Origin: Streptomyces olindensis
GTDB lineage: Bacteria; Actinomycetota; Actinomycetes; Streptomycetales; Streptomycetaceae
Reading direction: 5' to 3'
Assembly (NCBI GenBank): GCA_000696115.1
Contig: JJOH01000015.1
Location: 247,740-311,739, forward strand
DNA length: 64,000 nucleotides
Positions 50,905 through 58,351 of this stretch are shown piece after piece. Every line of letters starts with the position of its first letter. The stretch's first letter is position 1. A model generated the notes under the pieces. That model saw only the letters and a program-made list of their open reading frames with translations, had not been told where the DNA came from and did no database searches. The translations under genes and the position numbers were made by a program.

Positions 50905-52326
50905 CTACACCCCCAGCTCCGCCGCGACCTTCCCCGCCCGCACGCCTGCCACCAGCTCCGCGTGGTCCGCCTCGGTGCGGTCCGCGTAGGCCACGGCGAA
51001 CGCCGCCATCGCCTCGTCCAGTTCCTCGCTCTTGCCGCAGTACCCGGCGATGAGGCGGGGGTCGGCGCTGTGGGAGTGGGCCCGCGCCAGGAGGGCGCCG
51101 GTCATCCGGCCGTAGTCGTCTATCTGGTCGGCGGCCAGGGCGGCCGGATCGACGCTGCCCTTGCGGTTGCGGAACTGGCGGACCTGGAAGGGGCGCCCGT
51201 CGACCGTCGTCCAGCCGAGCAGGATGTCGCTGACGACCTGCATCCGCTTCTGGCCGAGCACGACCCGCCGCCCCTCGTGGCCGGCCTCCGGCGCTTCGAA
51301 GCCGGCGGTCACCAGATGCGGCACCAGCGCCGACGCCCGCGCCTCCTTCACCTGGAGCACCAGCGCCTCGCCCCGGTGGTCCAGGAGCAGCACGACGTAG
51401 GAGCGGGTGCCGACGCTGCCGGTGCCGACGACGCGGAACGCCACGTCGTGCACCGCGTGCCGGGCGAGGAGGGGCAGGCGGTCCTCGGGCAGCGTGCCGA
51501 CGTACTCCTCCAGGGACGCCGCGACGGCCGCCGCCTCCGCGTCCGGGACGCGCCGCAGCACCGGCGGGGCGTCGACGAAGCGGCGCCCGCCGCCCTCGAC
51601 GGCCTCGGTCGACTTGGCCGCGAAGCGTCCGCTGGTGTTGTGGCGGGCCTTCTCGGAGACCCGCTCCAGCGTGCCGAGCAGGTCATGGGCGTCCGTGTGG
51701 GAGACGAGCTCCTCGTCGGCGATGGCGTTCCACGCGTCCAGCACCGGCAGTTTGGCCAGCAGCCGCATGGTGCGGCGGTAGGCGCCCGCCGCGTCGTACG
51801 CCGCCTTGCGGCACTGGTCCTCGTCGGCGCCCGCCTCCCGGCCCGCGAGCACCAGGGAGGCCGCGAGGCGCTTGAGGTCCCACTCCCAGGGGCCGTGCAC
51901 CGTCTCGTCGAAGTCGTTCAGATCGATGACGAGGCCACCGCGCGCGTCGCCGTACAGGCCGAAATTGGCCGCATGGGCGTCGCCGCAGATCTGGGCCCGG
52001 ATCCGGGTCATGGGCGTGCGCGCGAGGTCGTAGGCCATGAGGCCCGCGGCGCCGCGCAGGAACGCGAAGGGGGTGGCGGCCATGCGGCCGACGCGGATCG
52101 GCGTGAGCTCGGGCAGGCGGCCGCGGCCCGACTCCTCGACGGCGCTCACCGCGTCGGGCCGGGACGCGTCCAGGTCGAGGGTGGCGTGCGCGTGGCGCGG
52201 GATGCGCCTGCGCAGGGCCTTGCCCTCCTCCTTGGGCGAGCCCTCGGCCGGCCACTCGGCGAAGCCCCGCACCCGGGGCAGCCGACGCCCCGCCCCGTTC
52301 CCGGTCTCGTCCTCAGCCCTGGTCAT
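50905..52326 (-). CDS. DUF2252 family protein (kinase-like fold)
   Basis: 473 aa from ATG 52326 after GGGGGAGG. DUF2252 signatures: RVGRMAATPFAFLRGAAGLMAYDLA, QICGDAHAANFGLYG, LVIDLNDFDETVHGPWEWDLKRLAASL and the C-terminal YCGKSEELDEAMAAFAVAYADRTEADHA. The GDAHxxNFG and DxNDFDE segments resemble the catalytic and metal loops of aminoglycoside-phosphotransferase-like kinases, suggesting a phosphotransfer role; no substrate is known. Confidence 0.85.
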   Translation of the reverse strand: MTRAEDETGNGAGRRLPRVRGFAEWPAEGSPKEEGKALRRRIPRHAHATLDLDASRPDAVSAVEESGRGRLPELTPIRVGRMAATPFAFLRGAAGLMAYDLARTPMTRIRAQICGDAHAANFGLYGDARGGLVIDLNDFDETVHGPWEWDLKRLAASLVLAGREAGADEDQCRKAAYDAAGAYRRTMRLLAKLPVLDAWNAIADEELVSHTDAHDLLGTLERVSEKARHNTSGRFAAKSTEAVEGGGRRFVDAPPVLRRVPDAEAAAVAASLEEYVGTLPEDRLPLLARHAVHDVAFRVVGTGSVGTRSYVVLLLDHRGEALVLQVKEARASALVPHLVTAGFEAPEAGHEGRRVVLGQKRMQVVSDILLGWTTVDGRPFQVRQFRNRKGSVDPAALAADQIDDYGRMTGALLARAHSHSADPRLIAGYCGKSEELDEAMAAFAVAYADRTEADHAELVAGVRAGKVAAELGV

Positions 52327-52404
52327 ACCGACCGCCTCCCCCGCACGCGCACGAACATCAACTCGTGCCGACCGTACAACCGGCGGCCGAAACGCGTCAG
52401 ACCC

Positions 52405-52431
52405 TGTGGACAACTCCACATCTGTGGACAA
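52405..52431 (-). promoter_or_regulatory. Pair of consensus DnaA boxes
   Basis: TGTGGACAA occurs at 52405-52413 and again at 52423-52431, i.e. two TTGTCCACA boxes on the minus strand 18 bases apart, with a further TCCACA between them in the opposite orientation. TTGTCCACA is the preferred Streptomyces DnaA box. They lie between DUF2252 and the signalling receptor gene. Confidence 0.55.
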
Positions 52432-52488
52432 CCTGCGTCAAGGCAACGGCCGTACGCCGGAAGACCCGATCTCCGAGTGCCCCGGCCG

Positions 52489-53226
52489 TCACGCCCCAGA
52501 CGAGGCCTGCGCAGGCACAACCGCCCCCTGCTCCGCCTGCCCCTCATCCACGGGTGCGTGGGCCACCCGTCCGTCATCATCCACGGGCCCCTGCTCCACC
52601 CGCCCCTGCGCCAGCACTCGTTCGGCCCGCTCCACCGAGATGTCGAGTCGGGCCAGGACCGCGGGGACCGTGATGCTCGGCAGGAAGTGTTCGAACATCA
52701 CGACGACACGGCGCTCAAGATCCTGCCGCTGGCAGCGCAGCTGGGACAGCAGCTGCACGCCCGAGAAGCTGCCCACCAGCAGCTCCGCCGTCTCGGCCAC
52801 GTCGACGTGCGGCAGCAGCTCGCCCTGTGCCTTGGCCTCCGCCAACCGCTGCACGTTCTGTTCGAACCACATGCGGAAGGCCGCCGTACGGTCGAGGTCC
52901 ATGGCCCCCTGGTCGAGCGCGAGCCCCACGCTGGCCCGCACCAGCGGCTCGGACCGCAACCGCCGGGCCAGGACCAGGCCGGAGTCGACGAGTTCCTGGA
53001 GCTTGCTGGACTGCGGCGGGAGCGTGATCGCGAGCTGCTCCTCGAACACCCCGACCGCCAGCTCCTCCTTGGAGCCGAAGTGGAAGTACAGCGCGCCCTT
53101 GGTGACGCCGGCCCGGTCCAGGATCTCCCCGATGGTCGCCGAGGTGTAGCCGCGTTCGTCGAAGACGGCCGCCGCCGCCTCCAGGATGGTCCGCCGGGTG
53201 CGGATCGCGCGCTCCTGTCGCGCCAT
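52489..53226 (-). CDS. Gamma-butyrolactone receptor-type TetR repressor (ArpA/ScbR family)
   Basis: 245 aa from ATG 53226 with AGGAGG upstream. The DNA-binding region is diagnostic for ArpA/ScbR receptors: RQERAIRTRRTILEAAAAVF then DERGYTSATIGEILDRAGVT, KGALYFHFGSKEELAVGVFEEQ. The ligand domain (about 70-215) includes LVRASVGLALDQGAMDLDRTAAFRMWFE. The last 30 residues are a Pro/Val/Gln-rich tail. Such proteins sit on ARE sites and leave DNA on binding a butyrolactone or butenolide. It is divergent from the AfsA gene, with an ARE-like element between them, so autoregulation is expected. Confidence 0.9.
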   Translation of the reverse strand: MARQERAIRTRRTILEAAAAVFDERGYTSATIGEILDRAGVTKGALYFHFGSKEELAVGVFEEQLAITLPPQSSKLQELVDSGLVLARRLRSEPLVRASVGLALDQGAMDLDRTAAFRMWFEQNVQRLAEAKAQGELLPHVDVAETAELLVGSFSGVQLLSQLRCQRQDLERRVVVMFEHFLPSITVPAVLARLDISVERAERVLAQGRVEQGPVDDDGRVAHAPVDEGQAEQGAVVPAQASSGA

Positions 53227-53315
53227 CGGGTGCCTCCTGATCTCCGTCGATCCCTGTGAAGTCGCTGTGCAGCGAGGGCGCGAGAGCCTGTCCCGGCAGC
53301 TTGACCCACCCTTTG

Positions 53316-53339
53316 AAAAAAACCGGCTCGTCCGTATCT
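53316..53339 (-). promoter_or_regulatory. ARE-like operator between receptor and afsA genes
   Basis: Read on the minus strand: AGATAC, GG, AC, GAGC, CGGTTT, TTTT. Against the published ARE consensus (ANAWAC, NN, AC, YNNN, CGGTTT, KTTT) only the Y position fails. It lies 47 bases before the afsA start and 90 before the receptor start, where one bound receptor could silence both. Confidence 0.8.
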
Positions 53340-53385
53340 TAGTCAGACGCCGACCGCAGCCAGGCAGCCGATCCTTGGGGTTCTC

Positions 53386-54468
53386 ATGCCGCAGACAGGA
53401 CCTTTAAGCGCACTCACGGACGATCAGACCGGACGAGAGGGCCGTCCGGCAAACAGAACCGTTGCGGCCGTCGAGAACACGCCACAGACGACCGCCACCG
53501 CGGAGGCCGCGCCACAGCCCGCCACCGCCACAGCCACCACCGAAGACGACACCACCCCCGGCACCGACACCACCCCCGTCACCAAGGAACTCGCCCACCG
53601 CACCGCCGACAGGGACGTCTTCCCCCTCCGGTGGAGCAGAATCTCCGACACCCGCTTCCGTTTCACCGCGCACTGGCCGGCCGCCCACCCCTTCTTCGGC
53701 CCCGTAGACGACCGCCACCAGGACCCGATGGTCGTCGGCGAAACGTTGCGGCAGGCCTCGATGGTGCTCGCGCACGCCGAGTTCGGCGCCCCGACCGACA
53801 CCCACTTCGTGATGTGGGACCTGACGGTGTTCGCCGACCCGTCCGCGCTGCTGCTGTCGGACGCCGCCGAACCGGTCGAGGTCGACGTCGTGTGCTCCGA
53901 GATCCGCCGCCGCGGCCGCGGCCTGGCGAGCATGCGGACCACGATGGAGTTCCGCCGTGCCGGGCGCTTCGTGGCGCGCGGCACGGGCAGCACCGGCTGC
54001 ACCTCGCCGCTCGCCTACCGCCGCCTGCGGGGACGGCAGTTGGCCGCCGTGGGCACCCCCGTGCCGCTGCTGCCCGGCATCGAGCCGGAACTCGCCGGCC
54101 GTTCCCGCGCCGAGGACGTCGTCCTCGCCCCGGACGATGGCCCCGGTGTCTGGCAGCTGCGCGTGGACACCGGCCACCCGGTCCTCTTCCCCCGGCCGAA
54201 CGACCACGTCCCGGGCATGGTCCTGTTCGAGGCGGCCCGCCAGGCCGCGGCCGCCGCGTCCGGCCACCGCCCCTTCCTGCCTCGCACGATGACGGCCGAC
54301 TTCGCCCGGTACGCCGAGCTGCACAGCCCGTGCCGACTCGAGACGGAACTGCTCGACAAGGACCCGGAGGAGGTGACCGTGCGCGTGACGGGGCGGCAGG
54401 ACGGCGAGACCGTCTTCACCGCCACGCTGACCTCCGCGGGGACGGCGGAGGTACGGTCCCTGTCGTGA
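53386..54468 (+). CDS. AfsA-family gamma-butyrolactone/butenolide precursor synthase
   Basis: 360 aa. Two AfsA hotdog halves are visible: residues about 70-190 (VFPLRWSRISDTRFRFTAHWPAAHPFF, LRQASMVLAHAEFGAP, HFVMWDLTVF) and 230-355 (RPNDHVPGMVLFEAARQAAAAASGHRPF). AfsA condenses a beta-ketoacyl group with dihydroxyacetone phosphate to start autoregulator synthesis. The 60-residue Thr/Pro/Glu-rich leader is longer than usual, but ATG 53386 is the only in-frame start before the conserved region. Codon 7 is TTA (53404-53406), so translation should need the bldA tRNA. It overlaps the next gene as GTGA. Confidence 0.92.
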   Translation: MPQTGPLSALTDDQTGREGRPANRTVAAVENTPQTTATAEAAPQPATATATTEDDTTPGTDTTPVTKELAHRTADRDVFPLRWSRISDTRFRFTAHWPAAHPFFGPVDDRHQDPMVVGETLRQASMVLAHAEFGAPTDTHFVMWDLTVFADPSALLLSDAAEPVEVDVVCSEIRRRGRGLASMRTTMEFRRAGRFVARGTGSTGCTSPLAYRRLRGRQLAAVGTPVPLLPGIEPELAGRSRAEDVVLAPDDGPGVWQLRVDTGHPVLFPRPNDHVPGMVLFEAARQAAAAASGHRPFLPRTMTADFARYAELHSPCRLETELLDKDPEEVTVRVTGRQDGETVFTATLTSAGTAEVRSLS

Positions 54469-55388
54469 CGGTCACCTTCCTGATCACCGGCGCGAGCGGT
54501 TTCGTCGGCAGCCGCGCCCTCGCCGCGGCCCGTGGCCGGCCCGGCGTCCGGGTGCGGACGCTGTCCCGGCACCCGGAGCCCGGGACCGACGCCGTCCACG
54601 GCGACCTGTCCGACCCGGCGTCGCTGCGCGGGGTCTGCGCGGACACCGACGTCCTGGTGCACTGCGCCACCCGGATCGGCGGCGACGCCGAGACCGTCGA
54701 GGCCGTCAACGACCGGGGCACCCGGGCCCTGGTCGAGGAGGCGGTGCGCGCCGGGGTGCGCCGGATCGTGTACGTGAGCACGGCCGCCGTGTACGGCCGG
54801 GGCCCCTTCCGCGGCGTACGCCCCGGCGAGGTGCCGATCGCGCCCGCGTCGGCCACCAGCCGCACCCGGGCCGCCGCCGAACGGCATGTCCTCGACGCGG
54901 GCGGCCTGGTGCTGCGGCCGCACCTCGTGTACGGCAAGGGCGACCGCTGGGTCGTCCCCGGACTGGTCGGGCTGCTGCGGGAGTTGTCGGCGACGGTGAC
55001 CGGCTGCACGGCGCTGCAGTCGATGATCGACGTGGACACCCTGGGCCGTGCGGTCGTGGCAGCGGCGCTGTCCCCGGCGCACGGCGGCGGCGCGCACCAC
55101 GTCGGCCACCCCGAGCCGGTGGCGGTTCCGGAGCTGCTCGGGGCGGTGCGCGAGCATCTGGGGGAGCCCGGCGGCGGTGCGGCGGTGGACGTGGCCACCG
55201 CCCTGGACCGGGCCGCCGGTTCGCCGCTGGCCCTCCATCACCTGGGCATGCTCACCGTCGACCACTGGTTCGTGGACGACGCCTTCTGGAAGGACCTCGA
55301 CTGCTCTCCCGGCGAGGGCTTCGCGGCCGGATTCAGGCGCGCGGCCCCCTGGTACCGCTCGTTCCTGCGGGACCGACCGGCCTCCTGA
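54465..55388 (+). CDS. NAD-dependent epimerase/dehydratase-like protein (extended SDR), autoregulator biosynthesis
   Basis: 307 aa from GTG 54465, co-translated with afsA. The NAD(P) site is intact (FLITGASGFVGSRALAAA, 5-22), as are DLVHCATRI-like VLVHCATRIGG and VYVSTAAVYGRG. The catalytic YxxxK region reads TSRTRAAAERHVL: aligned on xAAAE, the Tyr and Lys appear to be Thr and Arg. Either another residue serves or the enzyme differs from ordinary reductases. Position suggests reduction of the AfsA product keto or butenolide group. Confidence 0.82.
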   Translation: MTVTFLITGASGFVGSRALAAARGRPGVRVRTLSRHPEPGTDAVHGDLSDPASLRGVCADTDVLVHCATRIGGDAETVEAVNDRGTRALVEEAVRAGVRRIVYVSTAAVYGRGPFRGVRPGEVPIAPASATSRTRAAAERHVLDAGGLVLRPHLVYGKGDRWVVPGLVGLLRELSATVTGCTALQSMIDVDTLGRAVVAAALSPAHGGGAHHVGHPEPVAVPELLGAVREHLGEPGGGAAVDVATALDRAAGSPLALHHLGMLTVDHWFVDDAFWKDLDCSPGEGFAAGFRRAAPWYRSFLRDRPAS

Positions 55389-55389
55389 C

Positions 55390-55438
55390 CGCCTACGCCA
55401 CCTCCGGACCCGCCCCCTCGCCTACGCCACCTCCGGAC
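55390..55438. repeat. 20-bp direct repeat at the 3' end of the P450 gene
   Basis: CGCCTACGCCACCTCCGGAC occurs at 55390-55409 and 55419-55438. The second copy contains the P450 stop codon and its last codons; the first is an extra copy in the 33-base gap before the converging SDR gene. Confidence 0.9.
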
Positions 55439-56690
55439 GCGGGTTCGCCTCCCGGCCGTGCAGCAGCACGGGCAGCGACTCGTGCCCCGTGGAGATGATC
55501 GACCGGAGCCGCTTCGGCGGCCGGGACGGATCGGCCAGGGCCAGCCGCGGGAACCGGTCGAACAGCGACGTCAGGGCCGCCGTCGCCTCGGCCATGGCCA
55601 GGGGCCGGCCCAGGCAGTGGTGCACGCCGTGGCCGAAGGAGATGTGGTCGCGGCTCGTGGCGCGGGTGACGTCGAACCGGTCGGCGTCCGGGCCGTGCCG
55701 CTCGGGGTCGCGCCCGGCGCCGGCGAAGGACACGACGACCGCGTCGCCCTTCGGGATGGTGAGACCCGGCTCGATCTCGATGTCCTCGACGGCGTAGCGC
55801 AGGCCCGACATGGCGCCCGGCGCCTCGTGGCGCAGCGACTCCTCGATGGCGTCCTCCCAGGACACCCGCCCGGAGCGGACGAGGTCGAGCTGGTCGGGGT
55901 GGGTGAGCAGGCTGTGCACGGTGTTGTCGATGAGGTTGACGGTCGTCTCGAAGCCCGCCGTGAGCAGCAGGATCAGGTTGTCCATCAACTCCTGTTCGCT
56001 GAGGCTGCCTTCGTCGCGTGCGGCGATGAGCGCGGTCGTCAGGTCGTCGGCCGGGTGCGCGCGCTTGTCCTGGAGGAACGCGGTCAGCGTGGCGTAGAGG
56101 TCGACGGCGTTGGCCTGGGCGTCCTCCAGGGAGATCGCCGTGTCGAAGAAGCCGTTGATGATGCGGTAGAGCGCGGCCCGCGGACCGTCCTCGCCGCGGG
56201 GTACGCCGAAGAGTTCGCACACCACCTCGTGCGGCACCGGCGCCGCGAACGCCGCCCGCAGGTCGACGACTTCGCCCTCCGGGACCTGCTCCAGGTCGTC
56301 CAGGGCACGGTCGACGATCTCCTGGACGCGCGGCAGCAGGGCGTCGACGCGGCGCTTGGTGAAGGCGGCGGCCATCGGTTTGCGCAGCCGGCTGTGGTCG
56401 GTGCCGTAGGCGGTGACCATGTTGCGCACGGAGACCCAGATGGCGAGGGGCCAGGTGCGGGAGATGTCCCCGTTGATCCAGGCGGGCCAGTGCTGGTAGG
56501 CGTCCTTGCTCGTCTCGGGTCCGGCCAGGAGCCGCTTGTTCAGCTCCAGACCGTTGATCCACCACGCCCTGACGCCGCCGGGGAGTTCCACCTCCACGGC
56601 CGGGCCCTGGGCGCGGATCCGGGATATCTCGCCGTAGAGGTCCTGGCCGGACGGGTCGATCGCCAGGAAGGGGCAGGCCTGCTGTGCCAT
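55422..56690 (-). CDS. Cytochrome P450, probable autoregulator-tailoring enzyme
   Basis: 422 aa from ATG 56690 after GAGGAG. I-helix oxygen-binding segment AGFETT (245-250, with the acid-Thr pair), ExxR at 284-287 (EESLRHEAP), heme loop FGHGVHHCLG with Cys359. A soluble bacterial class I enzyme needing ferredoxin partners encoded elsewhere. It resembles CYP107-type oxygenases. An ARE-like element precedes it. P450s take part in making avenolide (S. avermitilis) and the SRB butenolides (S. rochei), so hydroxylation of the signal's side chain or ring is the favoured role; a target outside the signal pathway is possible. Confidence 0.9.
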   Translation of the reverse strand: MAQQACPFLAIDPSGQDLYGEISRIRAQGPAVEVELPGGVRAWWINGLELNKRLLAGPETSKDAYQHWPAWINGDISRTWPLAIWVSVRNMVTAYGTDHSRLRKPMAAAFTKRRVDALLPRVQEIVDRALDDLEQVPEGEVVDLRAAFAAPVPHEVVCELFGVPRGEDGPRAALYRIINGFFDTAISLEDAQANAVDLYATLTAFLQDKRAHPADDLTTALIAARDEGSLSEQELMDNLILLLTAGFETTVNLIDNTVHSLLTHPDQLDLVRSGRVSWEDAIEESLRHEAPGAMSGLRYAVEDIEIEPGLTIPKGDAVVVSFAGAGRDPERHGPDADRFDVTRATSRDHISFGHGVHHCLGRPLAMAEATAALTSLFDRFPRLALADPSRPPKRLRSIISTGHESLPVLLHGREANPRPEVA

Positions 56691-56744
56691 GACTTTGCTC
56701 CTCGGTCCAGAGGCTGGGACACCATGGTGCGATCCGGACGCGGA

Positions 56745-56768
56745 GAAAACTTGGCATCCGGTTTGTTT
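56745..56768 (+). promoter_or_regulatory. ARE-like operator upstream of the P450 gene
   Basis: GAAAAC, TT, GG, CATC, CGGTTT, GTTT: two core positions plus one outer base depart from the ARE consensus, but the CGGTTTGTTT half is perfect. It lies 55 bases before the P450 start, in the promoter position. Confidence 0.65.
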
Positions 56769-56818
56769 TAGCCATCACTTCACACACTGTCAGCCACGGA
56801 GGGTGAGCCGGAACGCCC

Positions 56819-57517
56819 CTACCGCAGCGCCAGCCCCGCCGCCGTGCCGGACTCCTCCAGGTCTCCGCGCGCGGTCGGACCCGCCTCGACGTCCGCGCCC
56901 TCCGGGTCGGTGCCCGCCGGGTGCAGCGCGCCGGCCAGGTGCGACGCCGCCACGCACGGCAGGAGCAACTGCCACAGGTCGGTCAGCGAGGGCCGCGCGA
57001 GCCACCCGTGGTCCTCCCGGGCCAGCACCTCGATGCCGGTCGTGGCGGCGAGGACGACGGCGCTGGTGCGGTGCGGCGGCACCCCGGCGGCGAGTTCGCC
57101 CCGCCGCTCCGCCTCGGCCAGCAGCTCGTGCACGCACTCCCGCCACTCCCGGCGCAGGTCGCGGACCCGCCCGGCGACCGCCTCGGCGTTGAGCCGTAAC
57201 CCCGCCCGTACCACGACGTCGGCGCACAGCAGCCGGGCGACCCGGTGGGTGACGTCGACGAGGCGCTGCAGGGCGCACCCGTCCCCGCCGCGCCCCCGGC
57301 GCGCGATCCGGCGCAGGGCGAGGGCGGCGGCGTCCTCGACGGCCTCGGCCACGGCGGCCTTGTTCGCGAAGTGGAAGTGCAGGGCGCCGGAGCTGACGCC
57401 GGCCCCCGCGCTGATCTCCGCGAGACTGGCCCGCACGTACCCCCGTGCCTCGAACTGCTCGGCCGCCGACCGGATCAGCGCGAGGCGGGTCCGGACGGCC
57501 CGGTCCTGTTTGGTCAC
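56819..57517 (-). CDS. Second ArpA/ScbR-family TetR repressor (pseudo-receptor candidate)
   Basis: 232 aa from GTG 57517 after GGGGAG. The HTH region follows the butyrolactone-receptor pattern (KQDRAVRTRLALIRSAAEQF then EARGYVRASLAEISAGAGVS, SGALHFHFANKAAVAEAVED). The ligand half is diverged from the first receptor. Paired receptors in Streptomyces often split into a true receptor and a pseudo-receptor that binds other ligands; this one would be the latter. Codon 107 is TTA (57197-57199, in AGLRLNAE), so it should be bldA-dependent. An ARE-like site lies 37 bases before its start. Confidence 0.87.
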   Translation of the reverse strand: MTKQDRAVRTRLALIRSAAEQFEARGYVRASLAEISAGAGVSSGALHFHFANKAAVAEAVEDAAALALRRIARRGRGGDGCALQRLVDVTHRVARLLCADVVVRAGLRLNAEAVAGRVRDLRREWRECVHELLAEAERRGELAAGVPPHRTSAVVLAATTGIEVLAREDHGWLARPSLTDLWQLLLPCVAASHLAGALHPAGTDPEGADVEAGPTARGDLEESGTAAGLALR

Positions 57518-57553
57518 CCGTGGCTCCCCTGCAGGGCTGCGATGGCGACGCAA

Positions 57554-57577
57554 TGAAACCAACTCGCTGGTTTTTGC
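57554..57577 (+). promoter_or_regulatory. ARE-like operator upstream of the second repressor gene
   Basis: TGAAAC, CA, AC, TCGC, TGGTTT, TTGC. AAACCA and TGGTTT (57556-57573) form a perfect inverted repeat. Compared with the ARE consensus, the outer base, the first C of CGGTTT and the tail differ. It is in the right place for auto- or cross-regulation. Confidence 0.6.
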
Positions 57578-57588
57578 ACAACGCGCCG

Positions 57589-57676
57589 CCGCCCCACCGG
57601 ACCACGCCCGCCGCCCCGCCCGACTACGCCCGCCGCCCCACCGGACCACGCCCGGCACTCCGCCGGACTACGCCCG
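57589..57676. repeat. Four tandem 22-bp repeats at the 3' end of the response-regulator gene
   Basis: Units 57589-57610, 57611-57632, 57633-57654, 57655-57676. Units 1 and 3 are identical; the fourth overlaps the last codons and stop of the response regulator (TAG at 57668-57670), and the others are degenerate copies extending into the spacer. Confidence 0.9.
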
Positions 57677-58351
57677 CAGGTACGCGAGCACGGCCAGCAC
57701 CCGGCGGTGGGTGTCGTCCGCCGGCGGCAGGTCCAGCTTGGTGAGGATGCCGGAGACGTGCTTGCCCACGGCCGCCTCGGAGACGACCAGTTCCCGCGCG
57801 ATCGCCCCGTTGGACCTGCCCTCCGCGATCAGCGCCAGTACCTCCCGCTCGCGTGGGGTGAGCCGCTCCAGCGGGTCGCGGCGGCGGCGCAGCAACTGCC
57901 GTACGACCTCGGGGTCGACGACCGTGCCGCCGCCCGCGACCTCGCCGAGCGCCGCGACGAACTCCTCGACCTGGCCGACGCGGTCCTTGAGCAGGTAGCC
58001 GACGCCCGTGCCGTCGCCGGAGTCCAGCAGCTCGGCGGCGTACCGGCGCTGCACGTACTGGCTGAGGACCAGGACGGGCAGCGTGGGCCGCTCCCGGCGC
58101 AGCCGCACGGCCGCGTGCAGGCCCTCGTCCTGGAAGCCGGGCGGCATCCGCACGTCCGTCACCACCACGTCGGGCCCGTGCTCCCCGACGGCGGCGACCA
58201 GCGCCTCGGCGTCTCCCACGGCCGCGACGACCTCGTGCCCGCAGCGTGCGAGCAGCCCGACGAGCCCGTCCCGCAGCAGCACGCTGTCCTCGGCCAGGAC
58301 GACCCGCAGCGGCCGGTCAACCCGCAGCGGCCGGTCAACTCGCAGCGTCAC
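57668..58351 (-). CDS. NarL/LuxR family response regulator
   Basis: 227 aa from GTG 58351 with GGAGA upstream, overlapping the kinase stop by 17 bases. Receiver domain about 15-130: acidic pair LAEDSVLL, phospho-acceptor Asp66 (VVVTDVRMPPGF), LSQYVQ and Lys in YLLKDR. The C-terminal LuxR HTH (about 160-227) shows LTPREREVLALIAEGRSNGAIARELVVSEAAVGKHVSGIL. The N-terminus has a duplicated RVDRPL unit from an 18-bp tandem repeat. It is partnered with the kinase at 58335 and probably controls the divergent ABC transporter. Confidence 0.92.
   Translation of the reverse strand: MTLRVDRPLRVDRPLRVVLAEDSVLLRDGLVGLLARCGHEVVAAVGDAEALVAAVGEHGPDVVVTDVRMPPGFQDEGLHAAVRLRRERPTLPVLVLSQYVQRRYAAELLDSGDGTGVGYLLKDRVGQVEEFVAALGEVAGGGTVVDPEVVRQLLRRRRDPLERLTPREREVLALIAEGRSNGAIARELVVSEAAVGKHVSGILTKLDLPPADDTHRRVLAVLAYLRA
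58303..58347. repeat. 18-bp tandem repeat at the kinase/response-regulator junction
   Basis: CCCGCAGCGGCCGGTCAA occurs at 58303-58320 and 58321-58338, followed by a partial copy to 58347. It contains the kinase stop codon and adds six residues to the response regulator head. Confidence 0.9.

Noticed and set aside
53631..54464. Long in-frame extension upstream of the SDR gene
   Set aside because: It is the out-of-phase reading of the AfsA gene; the GTGA overlap at 54465-54468 and the intact Rossmann start set the real beginning.
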